Assembly (NCBI RefSeq): GCF_002165775.1 | Contig: NZ_NDYP01000003.1 | Span: 62,001-126,000 of the forward strand | Reading direction: 5' to 3' | Length of the DNA: 64,000 bases | From: Campylobacter concisus | Lineage (GTDB): Bacteria > Campylobacterota > Campylobacteria > Campylobacterales > Campylobacteraceae | Part shown: piece after piece, positions 47,232-56,122 of the stretch | Layout: the number at the start of each line of letters is the position of its first letter | How positions within the stretch are numbered: the stretch's first letter is position 1 | Translations under genes and position numbers: made by a program | The notes under the pieces: generated by a model | What the model saw: the letters and a program-made list of their open reading frames with translations, nothing else | Database searches by the model: none | Told to the model about the DNA's origin: nothing

Positions 47232-47597
47232 GTGTTTTTGCTAAATTTTAAAGCAAAAGCCATAAGTGCTACAAAAAATAGCAAAGACAACTACTATATG
47301 ATCGGTCTTGCAGACGACAAATATGACTACAAAAACTACATAATCTTTCAAAGACCGATCAAACTAAAAAAGGGCGACGACGAAAACGCCGAGATAAACG
47401 GCCTATACGCCGAGTGCAATGGCGACATTTGCTACAACGCTTGCAATCGGGTGAAGATCACTGATAAGAGTATCATTTTTGAGGTACAAGATAGTCTTAT
47501 TTGCGTAGATGTCGAGGGCGTAAAGCTTAATGAGCGCTTTATGAAATACTGCAAAGAGATATTTGGCGAACTACTAAAATGTAGCATATCGAAGTAA
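47232..47597 (+). CDS. Imm10-like protein (possible orphan immunity protein)
   Basis: A 121-residue cytosolic protein starting at GTG two bases after hemC. YYMIGLADDKYDYKNYIIFQR, then GDDENAEINGLYAECNGD and a CYNACNRVKITDKSIIF segment, follow the layout I associate with Imm10 immunity proteins of contact-dependent or polymorphic toxin systems: [IV]-G-[FL]-A-D ... Y-[IL]-x-x-Q-R ... E-x-N-x-x-x. Identity is from pattern only. No toxin gene is adjacent; a remnant ORF follows. It may be an orphan antidote to toxins of neighbours. Cys are frequent (eight), which is unusual. Confidence 0.55.
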   Translation: MFLLNFKAKAISATKNSKDNYYMIGLADDKYDYKNYIIFQRPIKLKKGDDENAEINGLYAECNGDICYNACNRVKITDKSIIFEVQDSLICVDVEGVKLNERFMKYCKEIFGELLKCSISK

Positions 47598-47928
47598 TTA
47601 AAAAAATTACTGCCGTTTTCAAAACTGCGATGGCATTAGTGTTTAACCTAACAAAAAATTTGCAATGAATTACTTTGAAAAGACGTAAGTATGCCGGCGA
47701 TGTGTGGCTGTGCGTTGAGTACCAGTTTGCGGACGTTATGACAATGGAGTATAAATTTAGTACTTGCATCTATTTAAACGGCGAGATAATACCGCAAAGA
47801 CTGCGTCTGAAATAGCGATAGATACTCTGATAGCTATCGGTGCATGCAACAAATAATAAATACCCGCTTTGCTTCGCCTTTTTCAGCTATTTTTGGCTAA
47901 AATCGCCCAAAAATCAAAAAGGCGAAAT
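47598..47928 (+). other. Intergenic stretch with decayed coding sequence before ubiD
   Basis: These 331 bases hold no intact gene. A gene remnant runs on the plus strand at about 47630-47815 (see separate entry); the last 100 bases before ubiD are AT-rich with a short GAAA-type ribosome site (GGCGAAAT). No strong hairpin with a T-run is visible. The stretch may be the scar of a lost immunity or toxin gene next to the Imm10-like gene. Confidence 0.5.
47630..47815 (+). pseudogene. Possible gene remnant downstream of the Imm10-like gene
   Basis: One plus-strand frame reads MALVFNLTKNLQ, a TGA stop at 47666, then an open stretch from 47669 to the TAG at 47813 that includes RKYAGDVWLCVEYQF and STCIYLNGEIIPQRLRLK, a sequence with protein-like composition. 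No good start or ribosome site precedes the second part; an ATG at 47665 in another frame gives MNYFEKT before stopping, so a frameshift plus nonsense mutation may have broken an original gene. It may also be chance. The family is not recognised. Confidence 0.35.
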
Positions 47929-49737
47929 ATGGACTACATCAAGCTTTTAAAAGAAAATAATCTACTTCGTGTTATCGACGAGCCAACAGATATTGATCTT
48001 GAGATCGCGCACGCTAGCTATATCGAGGTCAAGCGTGAGGGCTCGCAAGCGCTACTTTTTACAAATCCTATCTGCAAAAAAACTGGGCGTAAATTTGCCC
48101 CAGTGCTTACAAATATCTATGGCTCAAAACACGCACTTGAGCTTATCTTTGGGCTAAATCCTGATGAGATCGCGGCTGAGATAGAAAAGCTTTTAAAGCC
48201 CAAAAAACCTGAAAATTTCAAAGAAAAGCTTGATTTTTTAGCCTATCTTTTTAGCATGAGAAAAATTTTTACTAAAAGGCTAAAAGGCGAGGGCGAGTGC
48301 CAGCAAGTAAAATTTATAGGCGAGGATGCTGACCTTTTGAGCCTACCTGCACTAAAGACATGGCCACATGATGGTGGCGCTTTTATTACGATGGGGCAGG
48401 TTTATACGCAAAGCTTGGATGGAAATTTGCAAAATTTAGGTATGTACCGCCTACAAATTTATGATAAAAACCGCCTTGGCATGCACTGGCAGATCCACAA
48501 AGACGGTGCAAATTTCTTTCACGAGTATAAGCGTGCAGGCAAAAAGATGCCAGTCTCTGTGGCGATTGGTGGCGATCCACTCTACATCTGGTGTGGGCAA
48601 GCGCCGCTCCCAAAGGGAGTTTTTGAACTTTTGCTTTATGGTTTTATCCGTAAAGAGCCAGCCAAACTTGTAAAATCCTTAACGAATGAAATTTACGTCC
48701 CGCACGATGCAGACTACGTAATAGAGGGCTTTGTGGATACGACTAAGAGCGAGCTTGAGGGGCCATTTGGCGATCATACTGGCTTTTATACTCCTATCGA
48801 GCCTTTTCCGGTAATGGATGTAACGGCGATAACTAGCAAGCGTGAGCCTATATTTCATGCGACTGTGGTTGGAAAGCCGCCACTTGAGGATAAATATATG
48901 GGCTGGGCGACCGAGCGCATTTTCTTGCCGCTTTTGCGAACGACCGTGCCTGAACTGCTGGACTACAATATGCCTGAAAATGGCGTTTTTCACAATCTAA
49001 TCTTAGCTAAGATAAATACGCTCTATCCAGCTCATGCAAAGCAGGCTATGCACGCATTTTGGGGCGTTGGGCAGATGAGCTTTGTAAAACATGCTATTTT
49101 TGTTGGAGCCGATGCGCCTAAGCTTAAAGATTATGATGAATTTACTAGCTTTGTTTTAAATCGTTTTGGTAGCCAGAGTGTGCTAATAAGCCAAGGTGTG
49201 TGCGACCAGCTCGATCACGCCAGCCCAAACTCGTGCTTTGGCGGTAAGCTTGGCATCGATGCGACGCAAGACTTTTGTAAATTTAGCCCTGTTATTTTAA
49301 GCGACAGCGAGCTTTTGGCTAAATTTCAAAGCGTTACGCCAAATGTAAAAGAGCTTAAGCAGTTTAAAACGAATACTAAAACGCCTATTTGTGTGGTAAA
49401 ATTTGAAAAAGACTGTGTAGTAAAAGAGCTTTTTGACAAGCTTTTGACATTTAGAGAATTTTTCAAACTCCTTATCGTTGTGGATATGCAAAATCACCTT
49501 GAAAACTCATATATGCTACTTTGGCGTGTGACAAACAATATCGATGCTTTGCGTGATATTTTCATAGATGGTGAAAATTTCTGCGTAGATGCCACTAGCA
49601 AAGATGAGCGTGAGGGATATACGCGTGGCTGGCCGCTACAAACGGATTGTGGCCGCGAAGTAGTTACTGATCTAGTTAAGCGCGGCATAGTAAAAGACGA
49701 GCCAGAGTTATTTAAAAAATTTGAAATATTTGGCTAG
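47929..49737 (+). CDS. ubiD: UbiD-family decarboxylase
   Basis: A 602-residue member of the UbiD (3-octaprenyl-4-hydroxybenzoate decarboxylase-like) family, which needs the prenylated FMN made by UbiX. Landmarks include IDEPTDIDLEIAHAS, LPALKTWPHDGGAFITMGQV, MYRLQIYDKNRLGMHWQIHK and GPFGDHTGFYTPIEPFPV with the active-site Glu-Arg environment. In Campylobacter, which makes menaquinone, this enzyme probably serves the futalosine route rather than ubiquinone. I start at ATG 47929; an in-frame ATG at 47869 gives an atypical extra 20 residues. Confidence 0.94.
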   Translation: MDYIKLLKENNLLRVIDEPTDIDLEIAHASYIEVKREGSQALLFTNPICKKTGRKFAPVLTNIYGSKHALELIFGLNPDEIAAEIEKLLKPKKPENFKEKLDFLAYLFSMRKIFTKRLKGEGECQQVKFIGEDADLLSLPALKTWPHDGGAFITMGQVYTQSLDGNLQNLGMYRLQIYDKNRLGMHWQIHKDGANFFHEYKRAGKKMPVSVAIGGDPLYIWCGQAPLPKGVFELLLYGFIRKEPAKLVKSLTNEIYVPHDADYVIEGFVDTTKSELEGPFGDHTGFYTPIEPFPVMDVTAITSKREPIFHATVVGKPPLEDKYMGWATERIFLPLLRTTVPELLDYNMPENGVFHNLILAKINTLYPAHAKQAMHAFWGVGQMSFVKHAIFVGADAPKLKDYDEFTSFVLNRFGSQSVLISQGVCDQLDHASPNSCFGGKLGIDATQDFCKFSPVILSDSELLAKFQSVTPNVKELKQFKTNTKTPICVVKFEKDCVVKELFDKLLTFREFFKLLIVVDMQNHLENSYMLLWRVTNNIDALRDIFIDGENFCVDATSKDEREGYTRGWPLQTDCGREVVTDLVKRGIVKDEPELFKKFEIFG

Positions 49738-49848
49738 CTTTGAGGGGCTCAAGTAAATTTATAAATTTTACTTTTTGCTGCGGATTTGAAATTTTTAATA
49801 AGACTTGCTTAATCAAACGCTAGTGTTTTTTTATGCTGATTAAAAAAT

Positions 49849-49873
49849 AGCTTTTAGACTAGGTCTAAAAGCT
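49849..49873. terminator. Bidirectional terminator between ubiD and ppk
   Basis: AGCTTTTAGAC and GTCTAAAAGCT make a perfect 11-bp stem with a TAG loop. On the minus strand it is followed by TATTTTTTAATC, an excellent T-run for ppk; on the plus strand by TAATTTATTTTTAG for ubiD. Confidence 0.8.
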
Positions 49874-49883
49874 TAATTTATTT

Positions 49884-51977
49884 TTAGCTCTCTTTTAAGA
49901 GTTTGCTTGCGAGCATATCGGCTTTTGCTTTATCTGTATCTTTTTTTACGGATTTATAAATTTTAGATATATAATTTTCCAAAACTTCGTGGCAAGATAT
50001 TACTTTTTCGTTTTCGCTTCTTGCTACTTTTACGTATTCACCGCTATTTTGTAGCTCAAAAGCTAGGTCATTATCGCTTAGCTGAAGCTCTAAAATTTCA
50101 AGCAACCTCTCTTGAAGTCTTGGCTCAAAAATAGGCGTCATAAGCTCCAAGCGACGCTCTAGATTTCTTGGCATCCAGTCAGCACTTGAGATATAAATTT
50201 TTGGCTGAGCATGTTTAAAGTATAAAATTCTAGCGTGCTCTAAGTATTTGCCAATGATCGAGCGAACTTTGATGTTTTCGCTTTTGCCTTTTATGCCAGG
50301 CCTTAGTCCGCATACACCACGAACTATAAGATCGATCTTTACACCTGCGTTTGATGCGCGGCTAAGCTCATTTATCACGTCTTCATCGATTAGGGCGTTC
50401 ATTTTGGCGATGATCCTACCCTCGCTTCCTTTGCTTGCTTCTACTCTTATCTTTTCGATGATGCGCTCTTTTATCTGAAAAGGCGACATGCTAAGAGCGT
50501 TTAGACGGCGATTTTTATTATATCCTGAGAGGATGTGAAAAAACGAAGTCGTGTCTTGACTAAATTCTTCTTTGCTCGTAAATAGACTAATGTCAGTATA
50601 AATTTTAGCCGAACTGCCATTGTAGTTGCCTGTGCCAAAGTGCATATAAAATTTAAGCTTATCGCCGATTTGGCGGATGACCTGGCTAACTTTTGCATGC
50701 ACCTTAAAGCCTGTGATGCCGTATATCACATGTGCTCCAGCATCTTCAAGCGCCTTTGCCCAGTGCAGGTTGTTTTCCTCATCAAACCTTGCTTTTAGCT
50801 CAACCATCACAGTTACTTGCTTGCCGTCACTTGCGGCGTCTATTAGACTTTGAATTATTGGCGAACTTTTATCGACTCTATAAAGTGTCATTCGAATAGA
50901 TATTACTTTTGGATCTTTGCTGGCTTCTTTGATAAAGCTTACAACTGGATCAAAACTCTCAAATGGATGCACTAAGAGCACGTCTTCTTTATCTATGGCA
51001 TCAAACACCGAGATGCCATTGCCAAATGGTGGTAGTGTCTTTGGAACGTAAGGCGCATTTGCTAGGTGGGTAAAATTTTTGCTTCCAGCTATCTCCCAAA
51101 GCGAGCTAAGAGTGAGCGGAATACTTGAAAAATAGACATCTTTATGAAAAATTTTCATATGAAAATTTAAGAATTCCAAGATATCAGCGTCTACGTTTTT
51201 ATCGATTTGCATACGAACAAAAGCCCCTTTTCTGCGAAGCTTTAGTCCTTGCTCAAGTATCATCATAAAATCATCCGCTTCTTCTTCTTCGATGACGATA
51301 TCAGCGTTTCTTGTCACTCTAAAAGCAGCCGAGCTAAGTAGTTTATACCCTGGAAAAATTTCTTCTGCGTGGCGATGTACGATCGTTTCAATCGGCACAA
51401 AAACATTGCTACTTGGCTGTGTAAAACGTGGCAAGACCCTTGAAATTCTTATCATGCCGTATTTTAAAATTTCTGGATGCTCGATGTCAGCAAGCTTAAC
51501 TGCAAGCGAGAAGCTAAGGTTGTTTAGGTGCGGAAATGGATGAGTCGCATCGACAGCGATGGGAACGATGACTGGCAAGATATTTGAGAAAAAGTATTCG
51601 TCGCACTTTTGTTTCAAACTATCATCAAGCTCGTCATAATTTTTTATAAAAAGCCCCTCTTTGCTAAGAGCATTTACTGTTTTTTTATAGTGATCTTCTA
51701 CTAAATTTTGCTCATTTTGTAGATATTTTCTAATCTCTCTTAGCTGATCAAGTGGGCTCATGCCATCGCCACTGCTTGTAGTAGCTCCAGCTGCAAAGAG
51801 CTGCTTTAAGCCAGCGACTCTGATCATATAAAACTCGTCTAGATTTGTCATATAAATGGCTATAAATTTTAGCTTTTCAAGTAAAGGAATTTCCTTTTCA
51901 CACTGAGCGAGTACCCTTGAATTAAAGCGTAGCCAGCTTAATTCTCGGTTTATAAAAAGAGTTTCATTTTCGCTCAT
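49884..51977 (-). CDS. ppk: Polyphosphate kinase
   Basis: Ppk1 reversibly builds polyphosphate from ATP through a phospho-histidine. The 697-residue protein has the N-terminal helical domain ([18 protein letters not shown]), the central HxAE-type and PLD-fold domains, [18 protein letters not shown], and the autophosphorylated His in [14 protein letters not shown]; a second conserved His lies in [17 protein letters not shown] sequence. On the minus strand two ATGs are adjacent and GGAGA is best spaced for the second, at 51977. It is monocistronic. A strong terminator follows. Confidence 0.96.
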   Translation of the reverse strand: MSENETLFINRELSWLRFNSRVLAQCEKEIPLLEKLKFIAIYMTNLDEFYMIRVAGLKQLFAAGATTSSGDGMSPLDQLREIRKYLQNEQNLVEDHYKKTVNALSKEGLFIKNYDELDDSLKQKCDEYFFSNILPVIVPIAVDATHPFPHLNNLSFSLAVKLADIEHPEILKYGMIRISRVLPRFTQPSSNVFVPIETIVHRHAEEIFPGYKLLSSAAFRVTRNADIVIEEEEADDFMMILEQGLKLRRKGAFVRMQIDKNVDADILEFLNFHMKIFHKDVYFSSIPLTLSSLWEIAGSKNFTHLANAPYVPKTLPPFGNGISVFDAIDKEDVLLVHPFESFDPVVSFIKEASKDPKVISIRMTLYRVDKSSPIIQSLIDAASDGKQVTVMVELKARFDEENNLHWAKALEDAGAHVIYGITGFKVHAKVSQVIRQIGDKLKFYMHFGTGNYNGSSAKIYTDISLFTSKEEFSQDTTSFFHILSGYNKNRRLNALSMSPFQIKERIIEKIRVEASKGSEGRIIAKMNALIDEDVINELSRASNAGVKIDLIVRGVCGLRPGIKGKSENIKVRSIIGKYLEHARILYFKHAQPKIYISSADWMPRNLERRLELMTPIFEPRLQERLLEILELQLSDNDLAFELQNSGEYVKVARSENEKVISCHEVLENYISKIYKSVKKDTDKAKADMLASKLLKES

Positions 51978-52055
51978 CATCTTCTCCTTGTGCGTTTTTG
52001 AGTTATTTTACGATATGTGTGGTTATAAAGTTCTTACTTTATTTAAAATTTTGGT

Positions 52056-52061
52056 TACAAT
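52056..52061 (+). promoter_or_regulatory. -10 box of the 26-residue membrane-protein gene
   Basis: TTGGTTACAATAAG carries TACAAT 29 bases before the ATG at 52091, in an AT-rich region also holding the minus-strand ppk promoter. It supports independent transcription of the small plus-strand gene. Confidence 0.5.
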
Positions 52062-52090
52062 AAGCCAAAATTTAAATTTAAAGGCTTGTT

Positions 52091-52171
52091 ATGTCTGATT
52101 ATGTGATATTAATTGGTATCTTTTTAGTGGCAGTCGTTGTTTTTGCACTTATTAAAAAGATATCGTTTTAG
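52091..52171 (+). CDS. 26-residue single-span membrane protein
   Basis: A very short ORF, MSDYVILIGIFLVAVVVFAL followed by IKKISF, with AAAGG six bases before the ATG and a TACAAT -10 upstream. The sequence is one hydrophobic helix with a basic C-terminal end, so it would sit in the inner membrane N-out/C-in by the positive-inside rule. It overlaps the last bases of the Nudix gene on the other strand. No family is recognised; such proteins often bind and regulate larger membrane complexes. It is small enough to be missed by standard annotation. Confidence 0.6.
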   Translation: MSDYVILIGIFLVAVVVFALIKKISF

Positions 52172-52752
52172 CTTTTAAATTTCTCCCACCACAAATAAGC
52201 AAAGATAAGCCCAAAACCCTTGACTTTGCTCTCGTCGAAGGCAAATTTCATCATATCTTCTCGTTTTATGAAAACAAGCTCGATATCTTCGCCGTCGACG
52301 CCACCGCCAGAATTTACTTTCATACTCTCATCGATTTTAGCGTAAAACATCGTTTGCATATTGCCTCCAAAGCCAAAAGCACCGTATGTCATCGTGATAC
52401 GCTCTATCTCTTTTAGCTCATAGCCCACTTCTTCGATCGCTTCTTCTCTGGCTGTTTGCTCTTCGCTAAGCCCTTTATCCATAAGCCCTGCGCAAAGTTC
52501 GTAAGTAAAGCCTTGTTCATTTGTTTTGACGCCTTCTTTCTCTTGCGAGTACCAAACAGCCGGGCGAAACTGCTTTACAAACAAAAAGGCATCTTTTTGC
52601 TCGTGATATAAAAAAATACTAACGCTATTCATCACCTTGACGCAGTCCCAGTCTCTTTGAGCACCATTTTGCATAAATTTCATCTTAAATGGCTTTAGGT
52701 ATTTTGACTCGCCAAGAGGCAGAATTTCTAAATTTGTTATAGCAGTATCCAT
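52168..52752 (-). CDS. Nudix hydrolase, probably a nucleoside-diphosphate-sugar pyrophosphatase
   Basis: A 194-residue Nudix protein. The box GLMDKGLSEEQTAREEAIEEVGYEL at about 89-113 has the G-x5-E-x7-R-E-x-x-E-E-x-G-[FY] pattern with all metal Glu in place. An N-terminal domain-swap segment (MDTAITNLEILPLGES) and the FLFVKQFRPAVWY strand are as in ADP-/UDP-sugar pyrophosphatases. The substrate is unproven. Its ATG lies 16 bases inside the end of mgtE, so it is co-translated with that gene in the csd3-mgtE-Nudix operon. Confidence 0.88.
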   Translation of the reverse strand: MDTAITNLEILPLGESKYLKPFKMKFMQNGAQRDWDCVKVMNSVSIFLYHEQKDAFLFVKQFRPAVWYSQEKEGVKTNEQGFTYELCAGLMDKGLSEEQTAREEAIEEVGYELKEIERITMTYGAFGFGGNMQTMFYAKIDESMKVNSGGGVDGEDIELVFIKREDMMKFAFDESKVKGFGLIFAYLWWEKFKS

Positions 52753-54104
52753 TTTGCAAGTCCTAAAAAGCTAAAAAATCCTATCGCATCAGTAAAAGTA
52801 GTAAGAATGACGGCTGAGCCGACTGCAGGATCTATGTTAAAGCGCCTTAGCGTCAAAGGTATGATCGTGCCAAAAAAGCCAGCAAAGAATAAATTTGTAA
52901 CCATGCTAAGTCCGATAACAATGCCAAGCATACCTTTGTCAAACCAAACAGAGGCGATTATACCCATTACCACACCAAAGATTAGTCCATTTATGAGTGA
53001 AATACTAACCTCACGTTTTAAGACATTTTTGGCATCTTTAAACTCTATCTCGCCAAGTGCTAAACGACGAACCGTAACAGCAAGTGCTTGTGTGCCGGTA
53101 TTTCCACCCATTGACGCAACTATTGGCATTAAAACAGCAAGAGCGACGTAGGCTGCGATTGTCTCGTCAAAAAGTCCGATTATAGATGAGCTAAAAAGAG
53201 CTGTTAGTAAATTTACACCAAGCCAAACCGCACGACCACGACCCGCTTTAAATAGCGTATCGTCCTCTTCTGACTCGTCATCAACGCCGGCTAGGTTATA
53301 AATTTGCTCAGTTGCACTCTCTTGAATGTAGTCGTGGATGTCATCAGACGTGATACGACCAAGCAAAATTCCAGTGCTACTTGTAACTGCAATAACGTTT
53401 AAATCGTACTCTTGAAACATATCAGCGACATTTTGCATAAGGTCCATATCATTTGCAACATGTGGCTTGTAGTGATCGATCTGTGCTGACTCGATATTTT
53501 GCTTTAGCGTCTTTGTAAAATCAAAAAGTATAAGATCTTCAAGTGGGATAGCGTATTGTAAAACGCCATTTTTATCGATGATAAAAAGCTGTGAGATATT
53601 TTCTAGCTTGCCTTCTTGCTTTTCTCGTCTAAGTCTTGCTACTGCATTGCCAAGCTTTTCTTCAAGGTGAGCCGAAAAAAGCTCTGTTTGCATGTGAGCA
53701 CCAGCTCTATCTTCTTCGTAGCTTCTAAGTCTTAAAATTTCATTTTGATTTTCTCTATCAAGCTCGTTAAAAAGCTCTCTAGCTTTATCCTCGTCAATGT
53801 CCTCGATGTATTGAAGCAAGTCAGTCGCATCATCACTCTCTAGCTCTTCAAGTGCCTCTACTATCTTTTCAGCTGGGAGTTGTTCGATCACATCTTTTAG
53901 CATGTGATCAGGTAACTCGATAGCAACATCACCTAAAATTTCAGGGTCTAGCTTTTCAAGATAGTGAGCAAAAAGCTCCTCGTCGTGCTTTTTAAGTGTT
54001 TTTAGGTGTTGGGCTAGCTCATAAGGTGAGAGTTCGTTATCTTCTAAATTTTCATCTAAATGCTGATCTATCAGCTCTTTTGCTTCTTCTAGTTCTTGGC
54101 TCAA
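52737..54104 (-). CDS. mgtE: MgtE-type Mg2+ channel/transporter
   Basis: A 455-residue Mg2+ channel. The N-domain (about 20-135) has MgtE repeats (EILGDVAIELPDHMLKDVIE and ATDLLQYIEDIDEDKAREL), then two CBS domains (about 135-265, LFIIDKNGVLQYAIP, NVIAVTSSTGILLGRITSDD) that sense Mg2+, and five transmembrane helices (about 285-455) with the pore motif MPIVASMGGNTGTQAL. The start is TTG with AAAGG seven bases upstream. It follows the Csd3-like gene by nine bases. Confidence 0.95.
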   Translation of the reverse strand: MSQELEEAKELIDQHLDENLEDNELSPYELAQHLKTLKKHDEELFAHYLEKLDPEILGDVAIELPDHMLKDVIEQLPAEKIVEALEELESDDATDLLQYIEDIDEDKARELFNELDRENQNEILRLRSYEEDRAGAHMQTELFSAHLEEKLGNAVARLRREKQEGKLENISQLFIIDKNGVLQYAIPLEDLILFDFTKTLKQNIESAQIDHYKPHVANDMDLMQNVADMFQEYDLNVIAVTSSTGILLGRITSDDIHDYIQESATEQIYNLAGVDDESEEDDTLFKAGRGRAVWLGVNLLTALFSSSIIGLFDETIAAYVALAVLMPIVASMGGNTGTQALAVTVRRLALGEIEFKDAKNVLKREVSISLINGLIFGVVMGIIASVWFDKGMLGIVIGLSMVTNLFFAGFFGTIIPLTLRRFNIDPAVGSAVILTTFTDAIGFFSFLGLAKWILL

Positions 54105-54113
54105 GTTTTACCT

Positions 54114-55283
54114 TTAAAATTCTATTACATTAGGGAAAAATTCCACTTTGTGATACTCTTTTTCGTTGCTTAAAGCATTTTTTATTAGCTCGTCATTTTT
54201 GCTAACAACTGCCTTAAATTTAGCTGATTCTTTCTTATCCTCTAGGCTTTTAACGACTTTTATTGCACTTTCTGGATTTATAGGTTTATTGTCTCTATAA
54301 AGACCAAAATGAAGGTGTGGCCCTGTGCTCATACCGCTTGTACCAACGTAAGCTATAAGCGTACCTTGCTTGACTTTTATACCGCCTTTTATGCCTTTAG
54401 CAAAGCCATTTAGATGAGCATAAAGCGTTTCATAACCACCAGCATGAGAGATGATGACGGTTCTGCCATATCCGCTTTTTTGTCCGACAAATTTAACCGT
54501 ACCATCGCCTGCAGCTTTAATCGGTGTACCTTTTGGAGCGCCGTAGTCAACGCCAAGGTGTGCTCTATATCTTTGAAGAATAGGGTGCCATCTTTTTAGG
54601 GTAAAAGCTGATGTGATTCTAGCGTTTGCAAGAGGGCGGACTAGTAAAAATTTATCATTTTTCTTGCCGTTTTTATCATAAAATTTATCTTCAAATTTAT
54701 ACATGACATATCGTTTATTTTTTGTTTCTATCATGGCAGCATAAATTTCTGGAGTGCCAAAAGAGCGGCCCATGCGTATTTTTTGATTATAAACGATAGC
54801 GATCGTATCGCCTTTGTTTATCTTTTTAAAATCAATGCCACTTCCTTTAAAAATTTCTTTAAAGCCAAGAGCTAGCGTACCAGAGCCAGTGTAGTCAAAA
54901 ATGTCTTCAGAGACTGATTTATCGACCTTTAAAGCTAAAAATTTATCCTCGCTTTGATAAGAGATGGGAAGAAATTCTAATTTAAATTTATCATTGTCAT
55001 CTCTAAAAATATGCATTTGAAGCTCGTCACTAACAGGGATTAGTACTTGTTTGGTGTTGCCGTTGTCGTCTTTATAAATTTGATACTTTGTGCCAGCGAT
55101 GATCTCTTCTGTTAGTTCTTGATCTTCGGTTGCTAAGTTATAGTAAAGTGAAAGTGGGATTTTGTTTGTCTCTAAGAAATTTAAGAAGTTACTTCCATTT
55201 GGCCAGCTAAGCTCGTCGACACTTGGCTTTATAGCGTATAAATTTATAGATAATATTGCAAAAATTATAAAAATACGAGGCAT
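54114..55283 (-). CDS. csd3: Periplasmic M23 metallopeptidase, Csd3/Pgp3-like
   Basis: A 389-residue peptidoglycan endopeptidase. A signal peptide (about 1-18) is followed by an OapA/LysM-like N-terminal half (YYNLATEDQELTEEIIAGT, INKGDTIAIVYNQKI) and a C-terminal M23 domain with the zinc ligands in RAHLGVDYG and GPHLHFGLYRD. This is the organisation of Helicobacter Csd3 (HdpA) and C. jejuni Pgp3, which trim cross-links and set helical cell shape. It is in an operon with mgtE and Nudix; a PgbA-like gene diverges from it, an adjacency also seen in Helicobacter. Confidence 0.85.
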   Translation of the reverse strand: MPRIFIIFAILSINLYAIKPSVDELSWPNGSNFLNFLETNKIPLSLYYNLATEDQELTEEIIAGTKYQIYKDDNGNTKQVLIPVSDELQMHIFRDDNDKFKLEFLPISYQSEDKFLALKVDKSVSEDIFDYTGSGTLALGFKEIFKGSGIDFKKINKGDTIAIVYNQKIRMGRSFGTPEIYAAMIETKNKRYVMYKFEDKFYDKNGKKNDKFLLVRPLANARITSAFTLKRWHPILQRYRAHLGVDYGAPKGTPIKAAGDGTVKFVGQKSGYGRTVIISHAGGYETLYAHLNGFAKGIKGGIKVKQGTLIAYVGTSGMSTGPHLHFGLYRDNKPINPESAIKVVKSLEDKKESAKFKAVVSKNDELIKNALSNEKEYHKVEFFPNVIEF

Positions 55284-55359
55284 TAATGTCCTTTTAAAAA
55301 GCTGGTGGGATTTTAACTAAAACTTGCTTTAATTTTGCAAAAGATAAAGCATTTTAGGC

Positions 55360-55365
55360 TATAAT
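55360..55365 (+). promoter_or_regulatory. -10 box of the pgbA-like gene
   Basis: GGCTATAATCGC holds TATAAT 31 bases before the TTG start at 55397, with AGGAGA between. It diverges from the promoter of the Csd3-like gene. Confidence 0.6.
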
Positions 55366-55396
55366 CGCTCTAAAAATTTAAACTTAGGAGATATTT

Positions 55397-56119
55397 TTGA
55401 AACGTATATTTGTGATTTTATCGCTAGTTTTTGGCTTTGCTTTTGGGGCTGATTTTTCTTTAAATGAGTATAGAACTCCTATAATTAGCGTCGATAGTGA
55501 TGGCACAGCGACGATAGTTGATAGCCCAGAAATTTTAATCGGCTCAAGCGGTGTTGTGCTTCATAAATTTGACACTGATAGCTCTATCATCGCGAGAGTT
55601 AGCGTTATCTCAAAAAATTCTGGCTTTGCTAAGATTAGATTTGAGGTGTTTGATCTACTTGAACAAAAGGCGCTCCCGCTTCCAGGCATTGCACCTGCAA
55701 ATGGTGATATGGTCGTGCTAAACTATCTTTATAACCGCTCATTAATCATCGTGCCAAATAAAGAAATTTATGAAGAGATCACATCTGCGTTTCCAAATAT
55801 GATATTTATCCACCCAGATATTATAGGGGCGTATCTAAGCTACGAATACAAGCCAAATCCAAGCAGAGATGACTTTAGAAAAATGTGTGCTCAAAGTGCA
55901 GCTGGTCTAATTTTCGTAGCGATGGATGGCAGAAGCGTTTTTGCTGATTGCCAAAGCTTTAAAGTACTAAAAGAATTTAAAAGTGGCGAGGTTGAGTACT
56001 ATCAGCTGCCATTTTATACAAGAGTTAGCGATATAGACACTGTGTTTTGGAAGCTAAATAGTGAGCACATCAACAACTACGATGCTCACTATGAAAAACT
56101 TTTTGAAGAAGACAACTGA
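55397..56119 (+). CDS. PgbA N-terminal domain-like secreted protein
   Basis: A 240-residue protein with a signal peptide (about 1-18, VFGFAFGADF). The mature region resembles the N-terminal domain of Helicobacter plasminogen-binding protein PgbA: RTPIISVDSDGTATIVDSP, VVLHKFDTDSSIIARVSVI, YNRSLIIVPNKEIYEEITSAFP. The repetitive C-terminal, Lys-terminated part of PgbA that binds plasminogen is absent, and the protein ends without a Lys, so plasminogen binding is doubtful. The start is TTG after AGGAGA. It is followed three bases later by a YihY-like gene. Confidence 0.75.
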   Translation: MKRIFVILSLVFGFAFGADFSLNEYRTPIISVDSDGTATIVDSPEILIGSSGVVLHKFDTDSSIIARVSVISKNSGFAKIRFEVFDLLEQKALPLPGIAPANGDMVVLNYLYNRSLIIVPNKEIYEEITSAFPNMIFIHPDIIGAYLSYEYKPNPSRDDFRKMCAQSAAGLIFVAMDGRSVFADCQSFKVLKEFKSGEVEYYQLPFYTRVSDIDTVFWKLNSEHINNYDAHYEKLFEEDN

Positions 56120-56122
56120 TAA

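Noticed and set aside
47869..47928. Upstream start for ubiD
   Set aside because: The extra 20 residues are not family-like and there is no ribosome site; 47929 begins with the family's usual sequence.
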